From Erythroxylum novogranatense (taxonomy: Eukaryota > Streptophyta > Magnoliopsida > Malpighiales > Erythroxylaceae): a DNA stretch of 64,000 bases. Positions 1-10,164 of this stretch are shown here, piece after piece. The translations under genes were made by a program, and so were the position numbers. The stretch lies in the NCBI GenBank assembly GCA_029891385.1, contig CM057233.1:55940063-56004062 (forward strand). Direction: 5' to 3'. The notes below the pieces were generated by a model. That model worked only from the letters and a program-made list of their open reading frames with translations, was not told the origin of the DNA and did not search any database. Every line of letters starts with the position of its first letter. Positions within the stretch are counted from its first letter, which is position 1.

Positions 1-1333
1 TGATACATACTCCCAAATCTTTCAAAGACATGTCAGGGCTGCGTATAAATCTTCAAAAGAGCTACTTTATCCTTTCAAAAAGTGCCGCCCATTTAGCAGA
101 TGCTTTGAAACAAGTCACTGGAATGGAAATAAAGGCCCTTCTCTCCTTTATTTGGGTATCCCTATCTCTTCTAGAAGACTAAGGTATTATGAATGCATCC
201 CTCTTATTGAAAAAATACAAAAAAGATTTGGTTCATGGACAAATAGAGCTCTTTCTTATGAAGGGAAACTTTAGCTATTAAAGTCTGTTATTTCATCAAT
301 GCACAATTAATGGTGTTCCTATCTCTTTCTATCTAAAAGGATTACTAAAACAATTGAAAGAATGATGAAACAATTACTATGGGGGAATAGGATTTGTGAA
401 AAAGGGAAAGCTAAAGTCAATTGGAAGAGTATTTGTCAACCAAAAGAAGAGGGGGGATTCGGGCTATAGTCAATTACCAAGAAGTATCACTTACTCATGG
501 TTAAAAGGATTTGGAGAATACTTAGTGATAAGCAGTCTATGTGGATAAAATGGATTCACGTTTACATATTAAAAGAGAGGAGTTTCTAGGCTTTAACTCC
601 CAAAAACAGTTATACTTAGTTCTTCAATCAAATTTTGAAAATGAGGGAGGATATACAACAACAAATAATTATGATCCAAAATACAATGGCAAGAACCTCA
701 TTGGAAAGGTCTCCTATGAAAACCATGCTTAAGGAAATCATGAAAGATGGAAGATGGTTACTATCACCAGATGAAATCAGAATACTATCTATTCCACATA
801 TCTGAAGGCCCGGAGAAAATGATAATTATTTATGGAAGGGGATTCCAGTTTCAGAGATCACTTTGCAGGAAGCTAAGAAATTGATAGTGGGGACATTAAA
901 TCGAGTAGAATGTTATTCTATAGTTTGGAACAAGTTTCTCAAAACTAAAAATAGTTTTCTGCTTTAGCTAGTAATGCTGAATAGACTAAGTACTATAAAT
1001 AGGCTACAATTCCTAAATTCCTCAAGGATGTGCATTCTTTGTAATCTAAAAGAAGAGACTAGAGACCATCTTTTCTTTGAGTGTGATTACTCTAAAGAAA
1101 TATGGACAAAGATCCTAAGATTAAGTACTAAGAATCAAATGCCAAACAGACTCTATGAGTTACTATTGGAGTTGCCCCACTTATCTGTATCTAAATTCGA
1201 CAAAGCAGTGATCCTAATATTGGTAGCTACTTGCACTAAAAAAATTTGGAAAGAAAGAAACAAAAGAAGGTTTGAACAGAAGACTAATCCCCTATCTTCT
1301 ACTGTAGAGCTTATCATTAGTAGCATAAGATAG
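1..1333 (+). pseudogene. LINE (L1-type) reverse transcriptase C-terminus and zf-RVT fragment
   Basis: This is the degraded tail of a plant non-LTR retrotransposon ORF2. Conceptual translation of the first 280 bases gives the region after the RT palm: SGLRINLQKSYF, then GIPISSRRLRYYECIPLIE and FGSWTNRALSYEGKL, which are typical of plant L1 elements. In-frame stops and frame changes follow. The readable frame at 974-1333 (119 aa) has a zf-RVT zinc-binding pattern: CILCNLKEETRDHLFFEC followed by IWTKI and later KKIWKERNKRRF. ORF2 of this class normally supplies endonuclease and RT for target-primed insertion. The 5' part lies outside the window and the frame is broken, so this copy cannot be active. 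The family assignment is firm; the exact boundaries are not. Confidence 0.85.
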
Positions 1334-2282
1334 CAACTGATTACAAAATAGTTGAACTCCATCTGTAGTAGAGGAATAGCTATCACATGGAGAATCTAGT
1401 CCCTGATCCTAAGTTTTCGGCAGTATAGTTTCTCAATCATCTTAGGCAATCTGGTGCTTTTACCAAAATAATCAATGGAGAAGGTTTAGGGACTAACTTA
1501 TCGAAAGCCAAGTAGTCCTCCTCTCAGATTTAATCTTAGTTAGATATAAAGCTACAAGGAGAAGACCAAAGTAGAAGAAATGAGCAAATAGGAAAGTGAT
1601 TCTTACCTAGGAGAGACTTTCCCTAGCACCTCTTAATCGTTCGACCATTCATCAGGCATGTCTGGAGTTTTAGGGCACAATGTAAGTTTTGAGTTGAAAG
1701 ATCAGCATCGAGGAGTTACACATAAGAGGACTTACCATGGATTGACCTCTTAGCGTATGGAAGAAGAAGAAGATGGCGAGAGAGTCAGCAGCACCGATCC
1801 CTCGCCAGTTCCCATCTTCCCTAATTGAGAAGCTTCTGGGAAAGACGCGAAAGAAGTACTTTGTTATACCCTAATTGGAAACTCATTTCCCTCCCCTAAA
1901 CTTAGTCATTTCGATAGATTGTGAAGTTCCTTTGGTATTGTCATTTTGTTGAGCTCTAAGTGGGCTTTGAAATAGACAGTAGAGTATAATTGTTAAGGGT
2001 TATGTAATCAAGGGGCTTGGCATACCCATGTCTTATTATTATTTAATATAAGTTTAATTTTTTTAAAAAAGCTATTCAATATTTTTATAAATTTTATTTA
2101 TTTAATAATTCTTCAATTTTTTAGTATATCATTGATTTTAATAATTATTCATGTATCACAAGAAATTTATACCTACAAACAATGTATTATTTAATCGCAA
2201 TTCGCAAACATGTGATAATACACTAGATATTGTTTGAAACTTCTTCCTTAAATGAATTAGACTTCTAACTTTTCTTGTGCTT
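1334..2282. other. LINE 3' region and AT-rich flank without recognisable gene
   Basis: The stretch after the zf-RVT frame has no usable ORF. A run of T and A around 2050-2070 could be the end of the LINE, but no clear poly(A) tail or TSD is visible. From about 2080 to 2282 the DNA is very AT-rich and leads into the Copia-1 LTR. Confidence 0.5.
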
Positions 2283-3577
2283 CTTTTGAGTAGTGCCCTA
2301 AAGGAAATCGCCTTTAGCGCATTTTGTACAAAGTTGTGTACAGTCTTTATAAATAAATAAAGAAAGGCATATTTCATTAATTTATTGTTCATTATTTATG
2401 AACTGATATAGATCTGTAATCAAATTAATGAAGTCCATGATATATGACATAGCATGAAGGAAATTATGATGTGATCATACTACTGAGATTCCTATCATGT
2501 GCAATTATGTCAGTATCTAAATCATCCCTAGTCATAGGATTACTGAGACTGGACATCGGTAATCCGGAAAGACTAGCACATCTCATGCTCCTTGATTTGA
2601 TCAAGCAGTGGATCTCAGAAACTGTAAATATGAGATATTTAGGGTTGAGATGTGGATGCTTACTAGAGGTAGTAAGTACATTGGATGACCTGCCATGAGA
2701 TCATCATATGGATGTCCTATTCTAATGTCAGTGATAATCTCATCATAGCAATGGTACAAGTATCCTTAGACTTGAGGTGCTCGAGGATATCTTGGATACT
2801 GATTCTGTGCTTTGACTCCATTCCTTGTTGCCTTACAGAGGTCGCTCATAGGGTGGTGCTTGGGTACAGTTTGAGGTATTCGAAGGTAATTGAGTAGCCA
2901 ATAGAGGATTCACCACTTCTGTGATAGCAGAAGATGATACCCATGGCCTCTTGTCAGGGTCATTACTTAGAAATCTCTGGCCGGAGTATGTATGTCGTGA
3001 AGAGTTTCTTCAGTGACATATAAAGTAATGAGTCCCAGGACAAGAACTGAAATCACTTGGACTAGATTTGACGTAGTCAGTCTAGTAAGAGTTGACACAT
3101 TGCCCATACTCATAACCAAGTGGGGTATAGCATGGTGAAAGGACGAATTGCACGGTAATTGTCTATGGAAGGGTTCGTGATATGGTCCATGATGAATATA
3201 GCTTCATTCGTCAAACCAATTACTTTTCGGTCAATTGGAGGTCATGATGTGTTGCTAGATACCGCTTATGACTTGCTTAGATTAAGTGTTAATCTAAGTG
3301 GCCAACATAACCGGGAACCTAATGGGTCACACGCATAAGAGTGTCTCGGAGAACTCGTAAAATAGTTTTGGACTGAGTTCTAATATATGGAGAGCAAAAG
3401 GATTAAATGGATCCCGATGAGATCGAGATATGTCCCGATGAGATCGCGACATCGATATTGCTGAAAAAAGTTTCCGGGGGTTTTTCCCATACCGGGACCC
3501 GGTAGGACCGACCCCAGTGTGACTGGACCTCTTCAGTAATATATATACATATATATATATGATTAATTAATTAAATA

Positions 3578-3579
<2 letters not shown>

Positions 3580-3610
<31 letters not shown>
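3580..3610. repeat. (TA)n microsatellite in Copia-1 5' LTR
   Basis: An alternating TA run is visible. The corresponding tract in the 3' LTR (about 11460-11482) is shorter, so it has changed length since insertion. Confidence 0.9.
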
Positions 3611-3613
<3 letters not shown>

Positions 3614-3730
3614 AAAACGTGGATGAAGGAGGAAGATGGAAGAACCTTCCATCATTTTGCTTAGTCATTAAGTCATTAATGACTAAAAGACAAAATACAA
3701 GTTGATGGAGAAAAGATGATGATCGTGGGA

Positions 3731-3738
3731 TATAAAAG
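3731..3738 (+). promoter_or_regulatory. Probable TATA box of Copia-1 LTR promoter
   Basis: TATAAAAG lies in the right part of the LTR and is preserved at 11604-11611 in the other LTR. Its position about 415 bases before the LTR end would allow a usual R-U5 length. No transcript start can be proved from sequence. Confidence 0.5.
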
Positions 3739-4152
3739 AAGAAATAGAAAGAGTTTCTCAAGGTCTTTTTTCTGATGATCATCGTGACTTTGGATAAAAG
3801 GTAGGAGAGAAAAGAGTTTCATTCTCCCATTCCAACGATCATCTTCATCATCTCTTCATCTTTCAAGCTTCTTCATCCCTTCTCTTCATCGTGACTCCAA
3901 GCTCTCCATTGAACAAAGGTAAGATCTAGCAGTCTTTAATTTGTTCTAGCTATTCTCAGGTCAAAGGGTTTGTCCCGGTTAGGTTCTCCGATCTCTGCGT
4001 GGATACCGTTAGAGACGGTCTCCTTTGGTCGTTCTGTTTGAGTTTGTTATATATATACACATGGATCCTGGCTTTCGGGAAGGTCTCGGAACAAAAAAAT
4101 TTTGTTTTCCGCACCGTGGGCATGTGATGCTCACACCGGGATTTTCCTACAG

Positions 4153-4165
4153 TGGTATCAGAGCC
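4153..4165 (+). other. Copia-1 primer binding site (tRNA-iMet type)
   Basis: TGGTATCAGAGCC starts two bases after the LTR terminus. It is the common plant Copia and Gypsy PBS complementary to the 3' end of initiator methionine tRNA. Confidence 0.92.
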
Positions 4166-5275
4166 ACTTGTGTCGTATATAACAACGAAACCATGACTAG
4201 GTCGGAGTTGTTATAGCTTGTGATGATGATGCATGTTGTATGTGTACAATTTCGAATTCAGTATGAGATATAGTTTTCGAAATTTTCTTGCCCAGATATG
4301 TTTACAAGATGTTGTTGCATATGTCTGTGGAAGCCCGGAATTTATCAATGTGATTTGATATGGTTTTGTTAATTTATTCCCTAATGTGCTGGGTGCTGTC
4401 TTTGTGCACATTCACTGAACAGGCATGCTTATAAATTCGAGAATAAATTGTAGAAAAATGGTTTTTCGGATTTTCTTTCATCTACATGTCCCTAAGATGT
4501 TTATGAATGTCTATGTGGATGGAAAAATGTTTTCGAGGTGATTTACTATTTATTTAAGAATTTATTATGTGCTGCTGGGAATAGCTGTGTTAAGGAACAC
4601 AGATTTTTCATTGGCTTTGTTGCTGAGGTTGAATGAGTTTTTGATGGAAATAGATCCTGAAAACTTTCATGGAGCATTTTGGGAAAATTTAGTGACCTCT
4701 GTAATTTTATCAGAATTTATTGAAATTGTTTCAATGGGTTTTTCAAGAAAAACATAGAGCTTGGCAGTTTTGAGAAAGTTGCTAGAACTGTTTTGTTTGG
4801 AATAAGAAATTGTGTAGATTTCAGTTCCAATGCCTTGGATCATTTTTAATGTGATTAAAAATGTGTTACATTTATGTTTTATGCTTGCCTAAATGAATTT
4901 TTTGAAATTAGGTTTCCAAATAATTTTCGGATGTCAAATATGTCTCATTAGCGTCTCGTTAGTATATTCCCTTATCTTGATTGTTTTGGCCGTCACAAAT
5001 TTTGTGACCAGTGCCGAAGTAGTCTTGATAAAGTGTAGACTACCTAGAGATACTTAGGTTGATAATTTGATATTCTTGAATTATTTGGAAATCCAAGTGA
5101 ATAACAGTATATTCACCGATTTCAAATTCTTCATATATAGTTTGACTATATATGGTTAGCAACAATGAAAGTGTTTCTTTGGTACATCAAGGTAAAGTGT
5201 ATTAGACTTGGTATTGTGAATTTGAACTATACGAATTGAGAAATTAGCTAATTAAGATAGCAATTCCAACTGCAC

Positions 5276-5449
5276 AAGTCGACTTATACGTTCATAACTC
5301 GACTTGTTTGTTGCACTGTAGATGCATAAGTCGACTTGCACAATGGTACAAGTCGACTTGTTCGTGTACAGCTGCATAAGTCGACTTACACATGCATAAG
5401 TCGACTTACACAGAGGCATAAGTCGACTTATACATACACAAGTCGACTT
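5276..5449. repeat. Cluster of AAGTCGACTT palindromes in Copia-1 leader
   Basis: Seven perfect copies of the 10-bp palindrome AAGTCGACTT start at 5276, 5328, 5350, 5378, 5398, 5420 and 5440. One variant (AACTCGACTT) starts at 5296. Spacing is irregular (20 to 32 bases) and the spacers differ, so this is not a simple tandem satellite or a CRISPR array. Flanking bases tend to extend the palindrome (ACAAG...CTTGT, ATAAG...CTTAT). Confidence 0.95.
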
Positions 5450-5900
5450 ATAACATGCAAAGGAGGGATGATGGATGATTTTAGGTATAAACTCAATGTG
5501 ATTGATCATATGCCCTAAATCATTCCATTTAGTCATAGTGACTATAATCCTACGCCTTGCAGAAGAAGAAGATGAGACCTGAAAACCCTCAAATAATATG
5601 AAAACTAACGCCTTCCATTAATATGGGGAGAACCAGAGTTCTTATAGAGTTGGGTTGTTGGGCAAACCCAAGCTCACTCTATACGGATATGTTCGAACCA
5701 TGGAAAATGAGATTTTTGGATTAATGGGTTGGTTTTCACTAGAAGCGTTGATTTGTTGAGCAAAATCAAGGTCAACGTGGACAGAGGCGAAATTGGGTAG
5801 TGTACATCAGATGTACACGCATCAAGAGTTGATAACCCAATGTGTGTGCATACATCAAAAGTTGATAGCACTAGTCGATAGTTGCACCTAAGATGGAAAT

Positions 5901-6074
5901 GGTATGATTGATATCTGCCGATTGAACTAAGGTGGCTTGTTGGGCAAACCCAAGGTCATTTTAGGAATGTCGGATATCTATCTATGATGCAATTGGTATG
6001 ACCGATACCTATCGATTGAACTAAGGTGGCTTGTTGGGCAAACCCAAGGTCATTTTTAGGAATGTCGGATATCG
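5901..6074 (+). repeat. 94-bp direct tandem duplication in Copia-1 leader
   Basis: GGTATGATTGATATCTGCCG at 5901 recurs as a variant at 5995. Both are followed by the same AAGGTGGCTTGTTGGGCAAA block and a GGAATGTCGGATATC end. A related duplicated block lies in the Copia-2 leader at about 25965-26105 on the other strand. Confidence 0.85.
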
Positions 6075-6235
6075 ACCCACTAGGACATTTTGTCATAATG
6101 TTTCTTAGATTCGTACTGAGGGTAATGGATTCTTTGAAACTAGTGGGAGCCATATGCATATCTTGCAAGTCCTAATGATTATGCATCTATTCCTATTCTA
6201 ACATTCTTTCTCTCTTTCCCTTTAGGTTATTGAAG

Positions 6236-7060
6236 ATGACTACCAGTGTGAACTTACGCTCACTTATGGACTCCAACAAATTAACTGGACCAAATTTTCT
6301 AGATTGGATGAGAAATCTGAGAATTGTTCTCAGGTCTGAGGAATTGGGATATATCCTAGATGTTCCACTTCCTGATCCACCTATTGCTGATGCTTCTGAT
6401 GAGGATCAGAAAGCATATCGAAAGCATCTTAAAGACAGTGACATGGCTACTGCATTATGCTTGCCTCGATGTCACCAGAGTGCGAAGCGGCGATGAGTCT
6501 ATGGATGCTCATACCATAGTGTTTCATCTTAGGGAGCTGTTTGATGAGCAAGCTCGGTCTGAAAGGTTCGAGACCTCGAGGCTACTCTTCACTACTAAGA
6601 TGACTCCAGGTTCATCTGCAGTGCAGTATGCACTGAAGATGAATGGGTATATTGAGAGATTGGTCATCTTAGGTTTTGTCATGGATTATGAATTAAGTAT
6701 TGACTTAATTCTGGTTGGATTGTCTGATAGTTATTCACAGTTTGTGTTAAACTATCGGATGAACCAAATATCCACAACAATCCCTGAGTTGATCAATCTG
6801 CTTTCAAGACAATGAGAGCAAGCTATCAAGAAGGATAGCAAGCAAGTGTCGATGGTGGACTCTTCTTCTGGTTCAAAGAAAAGAAAGTAAGAAGAAAAGG
6901 TCTAAGAAACCAAAAGGAAGTATAGCCAAGAAGAAAACCAAAGAGACGCACTAAAGGAACTTGCTTCCATTGTGGTAAGGCCGGTCACTTTGAAGCGAAT
7001 CGTAAAGTCTATCTGAGGAGGCTGAAGCGAAGAAGGCATCGATGCCTCGACTTCTTCGTA
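6236..7060 (+). pseudogene. Copia-1 gag (UBN2-type capsid and zinc knuckle), frameshifted
   Basis: Gag forms the particle that packages the element RNA. The start at ATG 6236 opens with MTTSVNLRSLMDSNKLTGPN, followed by FLDWMRNLRIVLRSEE, the signature of plant Copia gag N-termini. The frame is lost at about 6475-6495 and resumes as ESMDAHTIVFHLRELFDEQA through ELINLLSRQ at 6815 (UBN2-like region). A lysine-rich stretch and a CCHC knuckle follow at 6963-7004: CFHCGKAGHFEANRK, whose final cysteine is replaced by arginine. Compared with Copia-2, the break point falls beside CAG/GCG sites, where this window shows systematic small indels, so part of the damage may be sequence error. The missing knuckle Cys and further stops still make it a likely pseudogene. 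Confidence 0.85.
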
Positions 7061-7079
7061 TGTTTGTCATTGAGGTTAA

Positions 7080-8209
7080 TCTTCGCTTCGATCATAACAT
7101 ATGGGTATTAGATACTGGTTGTGCCTCACACATATGCAATGATATCTGTATTCGAGGACGATGAGATAGCTCATGAAGGGAGAGGTAGACCTGCGTGTGG
7201 GAAATGGAGCAAGAGTTGCTGCATTAGCCGTAGGCACTTACTTTTTGTCACTCCCCACTGGGCTTGTAATTAAATTGGATGATTGTTATTTTGTACCAGT
7301 ATTAACAAAGAACATATTGTCTGTTTCTTGTTTAAATAGAGCTGGTTTCCATTTGACTTTTAGTAACAATGGTTGTTCTATTAGTTTGAATGGAATGCTT
7401 TATGGTACTAGTACTTTATGCAATGGAATTTACATATTAGATATGTCACATCCAATTATGAATGTCAATGACACGAAAAGACATAAACGAGATAATTTAA
7501 AATCAACTTACTTATGACATTGTCGCCTTGGCCATATAAATGAGAGACGCATAGCTAAGCTCCATAAGAGTAGAAGTTTAGGGTCATTTGATTATGAATC
7601 ATATGACACATGCGAATCTTGTATATTAGGCAAGATGACTAAGTTACCCTTTAAGGGAAAGGGTGAAGGAGCGACTGGAGTATTAGACTTAATACATTCA
7701 GATGTATGTGGTCCGATGTCCATCCATGCTAGAAGTGGTTACCTTTACTTCATTACCTTTATCGATGACTATTCTCGATATGGGTACTTGTATCTGATGA
7801 GATACAAATCTGAAGCATTTGAAAAGTTCAAACAATTCAGAAATGAAGTAGAAAACCAACTTGGGAAAAGTATCAAGACATTACGATCTGATCGTGGTGG
7901 GGAATACTTAGACCAAGAGTTTTGGATTATCTCGTAGATAATGGGATTTTATCTCAATGGACTCCTCCTTACACACCACAAAGATAATGGTGTGGCGAAA
8001 AGAAGAAATCAAACCTTGTTAGACATGGTACGATCAATGATGGGCTTTGCAAAGTTACCAAAATCCTTTTGGGGTATGCAATCGAGACAATTTGTTTACT
8101 TGCTAAACAGAGTCCTATCAAAGACGATTGATGTTACTCCATATGAGATGTGGACTAACAAAAGACCCTATCTTACTCATTTGAAAGTTTGGGGCTGTCA
8201 CCTTATGTG
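7080..8209 (+). pseudogene. Copia-1 pol part 1: protease and integrase
   Basis: The aspartic protease active site reads WVLDTGCASHICND at 7102-7143 (catalytic DTG at 7111-7119). The pre-integrase region contains HCRLGHINERR, with a stop just before it at about 7515, and a CESC zinc-finger half at about 7612-7623. The integrase core begins DLIHSDVCGPM and continues FITFIDDYSRYGYLY and LRSDRGGEYLDQEF (first two catalytic Asp). After a frameshift at about 7935 it resumes PKSFWG...YLLNRV. The glutamate region reads NGVAKRRNQTLLDM, where the expected catalytic E is K, which would inactivate the enzyme. The order protease, integrase, RT is diagnostic of copia. Confidence 0.9.
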
Positions 8210-8506
8210 AAGCGGACACGGTCGAGATAAACTTGATGCAAAGTCGACAAGTGTTTGTTAGTAGGATATCCTAAAGAAACAATGGGATATCGCCTACCTT
8301 CTTTGAGGAGCAAAAGGTGTTTGTTTCAAAGCATGCTGTCTTTTTAGAGAAAGAGTTTCTTTTACAAGAAGACAAGGGAGCAAAATTGAACTTGAAGAAG
8401 TTCAAGATGCTCAACAGACGCAGATCAACTGTGAACTCAAATCTGTAACTCATACGGATGAAGTAACAGATTCAACCTTCTACAACACACGAAGTTCTTA
8501 GGTCAC

Positions 8507-10150
8507 GTGGATACGCCTGCTCCTGAGAGATATGGATTTCTCGTGAATGAACAGAATGACGTATTGCTCATAGAAGATGATGAGCCTACCACCTATGAAG
8601 AGGTTCTGCAGAGTTCAGAGTCTCAGAAATGGCTTCATGCCATGCAGGCCGAAATGGATTCCATGTATGAAAACCAAGTATGGACTTTGGTTGATGCACC
8701 CGTAGGAATAAAACCCATAGAGTGTAAATGGATTTTCAAAAAAAAAACCGACATGGATGGTAATGTAATTACCTATAAAGCAAGGCTTGTGGCTAAAGGT
8801 TTTCGTTAAAGACAAGGAGTTGACTACGACGAGACCTTCAGCCCAGTAGCAATGCTTAAATCCATTAGAATACTCCTAGCCATTGCCACTCATTATGATT
8901 ATGAGATATGGCAAATGGATGTGAAGACGACTTTCCTAAATGCAAATCTAGCGAGGATGTGTATATGACACAACCCGAGGCTTCACCTCCGTGATGGAGA
9001 AAAGGTATGCAAGCTTCAGAAATCCATCTATGGATTGAAGCAAGCATCCAGGAGTTGGAATATCCGTTTTGATGAGGTAATCAAAGAGTTTGGTTTCTCA
9101 CAAAATCCGGATGAACACTGTGTGTATAAGAAGGTTAATGGGACTGCAATCGTATTCCTTGTGCTATATGTGGATGACATATTATTACTAGGAAACGATG
9201 TCTCTATCTTCAAATCACCAAGATTTGGTTGTCCAAACAATTTTCCATGAAAGACCTTGGTGAAGCAACTTATATCCTTGGGATAAGAATCTATAGAGAT
9301 AGATCAAAAAGGTTGCTTAGTCTTTCACAATCAACGTACATAGACAAGATGCTAAAGAGGTTTAGCATGGAGCAATCCAAGAGAGGGTACCTTCCCATGA
9401 CTCATGGGATAACACTCTCGAAATCTATGTGTCCTAAGACACAAGATGAGAGGATGCGCATGGATATGATCCCGTATGCATCAGCGGTAGGATCTATCAT
9501 GTATGCTATGCTATGTACGAGACCCGATGTATCATATGCTCTAAGTGTTACGAGCAGATACCAATCGGATCCTGGTGAGGGTCACTGGGTGGCTGTCAAG
9601 AATATCCTTAAGTACTTACGAAGGACTAAGGATGTTTTCTAATTATATGGGGATGGAAATCTCCAAGTGAGCGGGTATACAGATGCCAGTTTTCAATCTG
9701 ATAAGGATGATTCCAAATCCCAATCAGGTTATGTATTCACACTGAACGGCGGGGCAGTCAGTTGGAAGAGTTCCAAACAAGAGACGACTGCCGATTCAAC
9801 AACCGAGGCAGAGTACATTGACGCTTCAGAAGCAGCAAAAGAAGCAGTTTGGATCAAGAAGTTCATTACTAAACTTGGTGTGGTTCCTAGCAGTGATGGC
9901 CCATACAGTTGTATTGTGACAACAATGGGGCTGTTGCGCAGGCGAAGGAACCAAGGTTTCATCAACGATCCAAACACGTACTCATGCAGATATCATTTGA
10001 TAAGGAGATCATAGGGCGTGGTGATGTCGGATCGAGAGAGTTCCCAACCGAAGCGAATATTGCTGATCCGTTGACGAAGCCATTGTCACAAAAGAGTTTT
10101 GATTCTCATGTACTACTTATGGTATTAGATATCAAGGCGATTGGCTTTAG
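8507..10150 (+). pseudogene. Copia-1 pol part 2: reverse transcriptase and RNase H
   Basis: RT motifs appear in several frames: EVLQSSESQKWLHAMQAEMD, then CKWIFKKKTDMDGNVITYKA, VDYDETFSPVAMLKSIR, IWQMDVKT, YGLKQASRSWN and the catalytic LYVDDILLL at about 9160-9190. RNase H follows with [38 protein letters not shown] and, after a frameshift at about 9905, [14 protein letters not shown] and ANIADPLTKPLS. Breaks occur at about 8809, 8940-8990, 9230, 9640 and 9905. Several coincide with sites where Copia-2 has an extra base inside a CHG trinucleotide (for example CCCGAGGC against CCTGAGGGC near 8970). The catalytic YVDD is intact, but the frame is not continuous. Confidence 0.92.
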
Positions 10151-10164
10151 GTCAAGTGGGAGAT
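10151..10164 (+). other. Copia-1 polypurine tract
   Basis: GTCAAGTGGGAGAT directly precedes the TGTTAG start of the 3' LTR. AAGTGGGAGAT is the usual plant copia plus-strand primer and is also present in Copia-2 (22228-22241, reverse strand). Confidence 0.88.

Larger units (their letters stand above)
2283..4151 (+). repeat. Copia-1 5' LTR
   Basis: It matches 10165-12026 almost base for base. It ends in CCTACA, immediately before the PBS. A TATAAAAG box lies about 0.4 kb before the end, and a (TA)n tract at about 3580-3610 differs in length from the other LTR. The first few bases are degenerate relative to the 3' LTR. Confidence 0.93.
4166..6235 (+). other. Copia-1 long untranslated leader
   Basis: About 2.07 kb separate the PBS from the gag ATG and hold no convincing ORF. 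Recognisable parts are a near-perfect inverted repeat GTCACAAATTTTGTGAC at 4992-5008, the AAGTCGACTT palindrome cluster at 5276-5449, and a 94-bp tandem duplication at about 5901-6074. The leader of Copia-2 (25831-27931, minus strand) shows the same arrangement, so this is a family trait. Confidence 0.75.

Noticed and set aside
2471..2698. 75-codon ORF nearly identical at 10353-10580
   Set aside because: Duplicate position in the two Copia-1 LTRs; no domain, no evidence of translation.
5276..5449. Short repeats separated by variable spacers, superficially CRISPR-like
   Set aside because: The repeat is only 10 bp and palindromic, spacers are 10 to 22 bases and irregular, there are no cas genes, and the context is a plant Copia leader.
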